A program made the position numbers and the translations under genes. A stretch of 64,000 bases of DNA from Mesorhizobium sp. WSM3860 (GTDB lineage Bacteria; Pseudomonadota; Alphaproteobacteria; Rhizobiales; Rhizobiaceae), in the NCBI RefSeq assembly GCF_002294995.1, contig NZ_NSGF01000001.1, positions 186,001 through 250,000 on the forward strand, read 5' to 3'. The notes under the pieces are model-generated. The model did no database searches and was not told the DNA's origin. It saw nothing but the letters and a program-made list of their open reading frames with translations. Below, piece by piece: positions 60,645 through 64,000 of the stretch (the first letter of the stretch is position 1; each line of letters opens with the position of its first letter).

Positions 60645-61526
60645 TCAATCGCCCAGCGGCAGCTTCGGATCGTCGACCTTCAGCGTGTTCACGCTCTGCT
60701 TGATGCGGCGCAGGTTCTCCAGCACCTTCGGCCCGCGCGATTCCGCCACTGTGGTGGCGATCATGTCGAGAATGGCAAGCAGGGCGTAGCGCGACGAGGT
60801 CGGCTTGTAGATGTTACCGTCCTCGAAAGACTGCAACAGGATGACCGTGTCGGCGACCTTGGCAAGGGCTGAGTCCGGCGCCGTGACGGCGACGGTGGCT
60901 GCGCCATATTGCTGCGCGACCTCGACCGCTTCGATGACCGAGCGGGCATAGCCCGAGACCGAGAAGGCGACCAGCGTCGTCTCCGGTGTCGCGACCGCCG
61001 CATACATGCGCTGTAACTGGCCGTCGACTTGGGCGAGCGCCGAGAGCCCCAGCCGGAACAGCCGGTTCTGCATCTCGGTCGCCATCATCGAGGAGATGCC
61101 GCCGGAGCCGATGCACAGCACGTTGCCGGAACCGGCGATGCGGGCGCCGACAGCCATCAGCGTCGTCATGTCGAGATTTTCGCTGGCGCGCTGTATGGCG
61201 GCGATCGCCGATTCGGTGATGGCGGAAGCGATGCGCTGCTCGCGCGCGTCGCGGCTGAGCGGTTCCGGCGACAGATACTGACCGCCGATGGCGATCGCCT
61301 GCGCCAAATAGAATTTGAAATCGCGCAGGCCCTCGCAGCCGAGATTGCGGCAGAAGCGGGTGACGGTCGGCTCGCTGACGCCGACACGCGCGGCAATCTC
61401 CGAAATCGCCGCCTTGGAGGCGAAATCGAGATCGGAAAGCACCAAGCCGGCCAGCCGGCGGTCCGACTTGGTGCCGTCCTGCGACATCAATTGCAGGCGG
61501 GTGATGATGTCGGCCGGGGTTTTCAT
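60645..61526 (-). CDS. MurR/RpiR family transcriptional regulator
   Basis: A 293-residue regulator with an N-terminal HTH_6 domain (DFASKAAISEIAARVGVSEP with TVTRFCRNLGCEG) and a SIS sugar-phosphate-binding domain (IAGSGNVLCIGSGGISSMMA, TPETTLVAFSVSGYARSVIE). Members respond to phosphosugars and usually control adjacent sugar genes. It is the last gene of the minus-strand SDR-ugpC-rpiR run, nine bases after the ATPase. Likely binding sites are the twin dyads at 63427 and 63478. Confidence 0.92.
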   Translation of the reverse strand: MKTPADIITRLQLMSQDGTKSDRRLAGLVLSDLDFASKAAISEIAARVGVSEPTVTRFCRNLGCEGLRDFKFYLAQAIAIGGQYLSPEPLSRDAREQRIASAITESAIAAIQRASENLDMTTLMAVGARIAGSGNVLCIGSGGISSMMATEMQNRLFRLGLSALAQVDGQLQRMYAAVATPETTLVAFSVSGYARSVIEAVEVAQQYGAATVAVTAPDSALAKVADTVILLQSFEDGNIYKPTSSRYALLAILDMIATTVAESRGPKVLENLRRIKQSVNTLKVDDPKLPLGD

Positions 61527-61535
61527 CCTTTCATC

Positions 61536-62603
61536 TCACAGCGGCAGGCCCGTCGCCTTGTCGAAGAGATGGATGTTGCGCGGGTCGACGCTCACCGGCA
61601 GCCGGTCGCCCGGCTTGACCTGCAGCCGGTCGCGGAACACGGCGCGCACCGTCTCGTCGCCGATCGAGCCATAGACATGGGTCTCCGAGCCGGTGGGCTC
61701 GACCACGTCGACGTCGATGGCGATGGCATCGTCCGTCGCGCCGATGACAAAATGCTCGGGGCGGATGCCGGCCTCGACCGTGTCGCCGCCTGACGCTGAC
61801 TTGCCGGCAAGCGCCAGCCGGCCGCCGCCTTTGGTCTCGAACCAGGACTTGGCATCGGCGGTCTTCAGGGCGCCGGAAACAAAGCTCATCGACGGCGAGC
61901 CGATGAAGCCGGCGACGAACTTGTTGGCCGGCCGGTCGTAAAGCTCGAGCGGCTGCCCGACCTGCTGGATGCGGCCGCGATCCATCACGACGATGCGGTC
62001 GGCCATGGTCATGGCCTCGATCTGGTCGTGGGTGACGTAGACGATCGTCGATTTCAGCCGCTGGTGCAGCGCCTTGATCTCGGTGCGCATCTGCACGCGC
62101 AGCTGCGCGTCGAGATTGGAGAGCGGCTCATCGAACAGAAAGGCGGAGGGCTCACGCACGATGGCGCGGCCCATGGCGACGCGCTGACGCTGGCCGCCAG
62201 ACAACTGTCTGGGATAGCGGTCGAGATAGGAGAAGAGGTTCAGCACGCCGGACGCCTTCTTCACCTTGTCGTCGATCGCGGCGCGCGTCTCGCCGCGGAT
62301 CTTCGGGCCGAAGCCGATATTGTCGGCGGCCTTCAGATGCGGGAACAGGGCATAGGACTGGAAGACCATGGCGATGTTGCGCTTCTGCGGCGGCAGGTCG
62401 TTGGCACGGGTGCCGCCGATCACGAGATCACCGGAGGAGATCGTCTCCAATCCGGCCAGCATGCGCAGGAGCGTGGACTTGCCGCAGCCGGACGGACCAA
62501 CCAGCACGACGAACTCGCCGCTTTTGATCTCGAGGTTGATGTCCTCGAGGATTTTATGCTGGCCGAAGGATTTCGACAGGTTGCGAAACTGGACATCGGT
62601 CAT
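61536..62603 (-). CDS. ugpC: ABC transporter ATP-binding protein, UgpC/MsmK type
   Basis: A 355-residue CUT1-type ATPase for sugars, polyols or glycerol-3-phosphate. Walker A VGPSGCGKSTLLRMLAGL, Q-loop MVFQSYALFPHLKAADNIGF, signature LSGGQRQRVAMGRAIV, Walker B FLFDEPLSNLDAQLRV, H-loop YVTHDQIEAMTMADRIVVMD, and a C-terminal TOBE/MalK regulatory domain (GIRPEHFVIGATDD). The ATG at 62603 starts MTDVQFRNLSKSFGQHKILE. The matching permeases are presumably downstream of the binding-protein gene beyond the window. Confidence 0.92.
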   Translation of the reverse strand: MTDVQFRNLSKSFGQHKILEDINLEIKSGEFVVLVGPSGCGKSTLLRMLAGLETISSGDLVIGGTRANDLPPQKRNIAMVFQSYALFPHLKAADNIGFGPKIRGETRAAIDDKVKKASGVLNLFSYLDRYPRQLSGGQRQRVAMGRAIVREPSAFLFDEPLSNLDAQLRVQMRTEIKALHQRLKSTIVYVTHDQIEAMTMADRIVVMDRGRIQQVGQPLELYDRPANKFVAGFIGSPSMSFVSGALKTADAKSWFETKGGGRLALAGKSASGGDTVEAGIRPEHFVIGATDDAIAIDVDVVEPTGSETHVYGSIGDETVRAVFRDRLQVKPGDRLPVSVDPRNIHLFDKATGLPL

Positions 62604-62605
62604 GG

Positions 62606-63376
62606 TCACGCTCCCAAAATGTCGTCGATGAAAGGCAAGTAGCCGGCTGTCAGTCCGGCGTCCACCGGCACCACAGCGCCCGTTATGCCGGATGCACGGT
62701 CGGAGGCAAGGAAAGCCACGGCCTCGGCCACTTCCGACGCGTTGACGATGCGGCCGAGCGGATAGAGCCGCTTCAGCCGGCCGAGGATCTCGGGATCCTT
62801 GGCCAGGCGATGATCCCAGGCGGCGGTGCGGATCGAGCCTGGGCAGACGACATTGGCGCGCACGCCGCTGCGGCCAAGCTCGACGGCGATCGACTTGGCA
62901 TATGCGTTGATGCCAGCCTTGGCGGCGGCATAGGCCGGATTGCCGAAATGCGCGATGGCGTTGACCGAGGAGATGAAGACGACGCTGCCCGAGCCGCGCG
63001 AGGCCATCGCCTTGACCAGCGGATCGGCGAAATTCATCACGCCGGTGAGATTGAGGTCGAGCTCCTGTTCTATTCTGTCCGGCGTCAGCGCTTTCAGCGT
63101 CTCGGAGCGCGTCCAGCCGGCATTGTTGATCAGGATGTCCGGGACGCCGTCGGTGTCGAGCAGGCTTGGGATCGCCGCTTCGATCGAGGCGCGGTCGAGC
63201 AGGTTGAACACGTGGCGAGAGGCGATGTGCGGGCTGGTCAGCGCCGCGGCCGACAGGTCGCAGCCGACGATCCGGCCGCCACGGTCGGCCATCAGCGCTA
63301 CGATCGCCGAGCCAAGACCGCCGCCGGCGCCGGTGACGACAATTGTCTTGCCCTCGAAATCGCCCTTCGACACCAC
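62606..63376 (-). CDS. SDR family oxidoreductase
   Basis: A 256-residue classical short-chain dehydrogenase: NAD loop KTIVVTGAGGGLGSAIVALM, DILINNAGWTRSETLKALT, catalytic Ser in VVFISSVNAIAHFGNPAYAA with Tyr/Lys in YAAAKAGINAYAKSIAVELG, and the C-terminal GRIVNASEVAEAVAFLASDR. Leading a sugar-transport operon, it probably oxidises the imported polyol or sugar. Two bases separate its stop from the ATPase ATG. Confidence 0.9.
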   Translation of the reverse strand: MVSKGDFEGKTIVVTGAGGGLGSAIVALMADRGGRIVGCDLSAAALTSPHIASRHVFNLLDRASIEAAIPSLLDTDGVPDILINNAGWTRSETLKALTPDRIEQELDLNLTGVMNFADPLVKAMASRGSGSVVFISSVNAIAHFGNPAYAAAKAGINAYAKSIAVELGRSGVRANVVCPGSIRTAAWDHRLAKDPEILGRLKRLYPLGRIVNASEVAEAVAFLASDRASGITGAVVPVDAGLTAGYLPFIDDILGA

Positions 63377-63426
63377 GATCAGTGCTCCTCGCCACTTCAG
63401 ACAGGAAGAGAACGCTACTCAACGAA

Positions 63427-63494
63427 ATGTAATTAAGCAACATGATAAACTACTTGCTTCCCCGAAAACCATCGATAATGTAGGAAAGTAACAT
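63427..63494. promoter_or_regulatory. Two 17-bp dyads (ATGTA-N7-AACAT) in the divergent promoter region
   Basis: atgtaattaagcaacat (63427-63443) and atgtaggaaagtaacat (63478-63494) share both five-base ends and a seven-base spacer but differ in the spacer. Their centres are 51 bases apart, about five helical turns, so both face the same side of DNA. They lie between the SDR and substrate-binding-protein starts in a locally AT-rich stretch. They are likely operators, with the RpiR protein of the same locus the prime candidate. Confidence 0.6.
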
Positions 63495-63546
63495 AAATCC
63501 TGTGCCCACGGGCCAGGCGCGAATGCGCATCATGGGAGGAGATCAG

Positions 63547-64000
63547 ATGAGCCTTGCGAAGTGGACTGTCGGCCTGTTGGCCGGAATGAGCATGCTGGCG
63601 CTTGCGGCGCCCGCCGATGCGGGCGAGGTGCGTGTCACCGTCGCCGAATACAGCGCCAAGACCGGCCCCTATTTCGAAGAGGTGAAGAAGGAGTTCGAGG
63701 CGGCCAATCCCGGCATCACCATCAAATATGAAGTGGTGCCGTGGGACGTGCTCTTGCAGAAGCTGACCACCGACATCACTGCCGGCACCAATGCCGATCT
63801 GTCGATCATCGGCACCCGCTGGCTGATCGACTTCGTGCAGCAAGATGTCGCCGAGCCGCTCGACAGCTACATTAAGCCCGAGTTCAAGGACCGCTTCATA
63901 GACACCTTCCTGCAGCCCTCGATCATGAATGGTCATACCTATGGCCTGCCGATCGCCGCCTCGGCGCGTGCCATGTATTACAATAAGGAGCTGTTCGAGA
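63547..64000 (+). CDS. Sugar ABC transporter substrate-binding protein, N-terminal part (cut by window end)
   Basis: ATG 63547 with GGGAGGAG upstream opens an SBP_bac_1-type periplasmic protein. A Sec signal (WTVGLLAGMSMLALAAPADA) is followed by EVRVTVAEYSAKTGPYFEEV, NPGITIKYEVVPWDVLLQKL and TTDITAGTNADLSIIGTRWL, which are typical of CUT1 sugar binders. 151 codons are visible and the frame is open at 64000. It is divergent from the SDR-ugpC-rpiR operon, the two sharing a 170-base control region. Confidence 0.92.
   Translation, partial: MSLAKWTVGLLAGMSMLALAAPADAGEVRVTVAEYSAKTGPYFEEVKKEFEAANPGITIKYEVVPWDVLLQKLTTDITAGTNADLSIIGTRWLIDFVQQDVAEPLDSYIKPEFKDRFIDTFLQPSIMNGHTYGLPIAASARAMYYNKELFE

Noticed and set aside
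62604..63443. Fusion of extra N-terminal sequence to the UgpC ATPase
   Set aside because: That part is an arginine-rich shadow of the SDR gene in another frame; the ATPase begins normally at 62603.
1..64000. CRISPR arrays, prophage, transposases, integrases, rRNA
   Set aside because: No regularly spaced repeats, phage structural genes or recombinase motifs were seen; the only tRNA, at 59392, has no integrase or direct repeat beside it.

Overview
The window looks like a chromosomal stretch of an alphaproteobacterium of the order Hyphomicrobiales (Rhizobiales), most likely Mesorhizobium or a close relative. This rests on several things: high GC with strong third-position bias, many ABC importers, a Ros/MucR regulator whose zinc site lacks the second cysteine (as known in Mesorhizobium), a CenR/OtpR-type response regulator next to a cyclic-nucleotide-binding protein (a Brucella-like order), a hemC-hemD-mitofilin-hemY order, a RirA-type iron box, and many short intergenic palindromes. 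No rRNA, CRISPR array, integrase, transposase or prophage was seen. One tRNA, Ala(CGC), is present.

Region 1 (1-20 kb) is mostly housekeeping: the FtsK C-terminus, a LolA-like carrier, exonuclease III, the cyclic-nucleotide protein with its response regulator and a divergent L,D-transpeptidase, a frameshifted LysR gene, the tsaD-gpsA-yciI-EVE-methyltransferase cluster, the hemC-hemD-mitofilin-hemY-TerB run, an MFS exporter, an aminotransferase and MucR.

Region 2 (19.6-27.5 kb) is a carbohydrate block: a GH15 glucan hydrolase, an NAD-type 6-phosphogluconate dehydrogenase, glucose-6-phosphate dehydrogenase and a polyphosphate-glucokinase-like ROK kinase on the minus strand. Together they could take alpha-glucan to ribulose-5-phosphate. 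A GAF histidine kinase and a LuxR-type response regulator are divergent from this block.

Region 3 (27.9-38.7 kb) holds two importers in tandem: a ribose-type (CUT2) system led by a tautomerase and an SMP-30 lactonase, and a BMP/nucleoside-type system with two permeases.

Region 4 (38.8-46.0 kb) carries oxidoreductases, a sigma factor with a SnoaL-like C-terminus, small monooxygenase and isochorismatase-type enzymes, and an exbB-exbD-tonB operon with an apparent RirA operator and a 30-codon leader ORF whose stop overlaps the exbB start.

Region 5 (46.2-54.3 kb) is the most system-like stretch: a cytoplasmic AmiC-like amide sensor, an ANTAR protein of AmiR type, a dipeptide-type ABC importer, an acetamidase/formamidase and a double-ATPase subunit in one tight operon, with a hairpin plus U-run just before the first start codon. 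It reads as an amide-sensing, antitermination-controlled uptake and hydrolysis operon.

Region 6 (54.4-60.2 kb) contains a Tat-exported multicopper oxidase, then an AT-richer patch of unknown secreted proteins and broken genes bracketed by an intact and a decayed copy of the same 68-residue gene, then tRNA-Ala, yggT and a DUF167 gene. Region 7 (60.6-64 kb) is a sugar ABC locus: SDR, UgpC-type ATPase and an RpiR regulator on the minus strand, and a divergent substrate-binding protein cut by the window end. Two identical-architecture 17-bp dyads lie in the shared promoter region.
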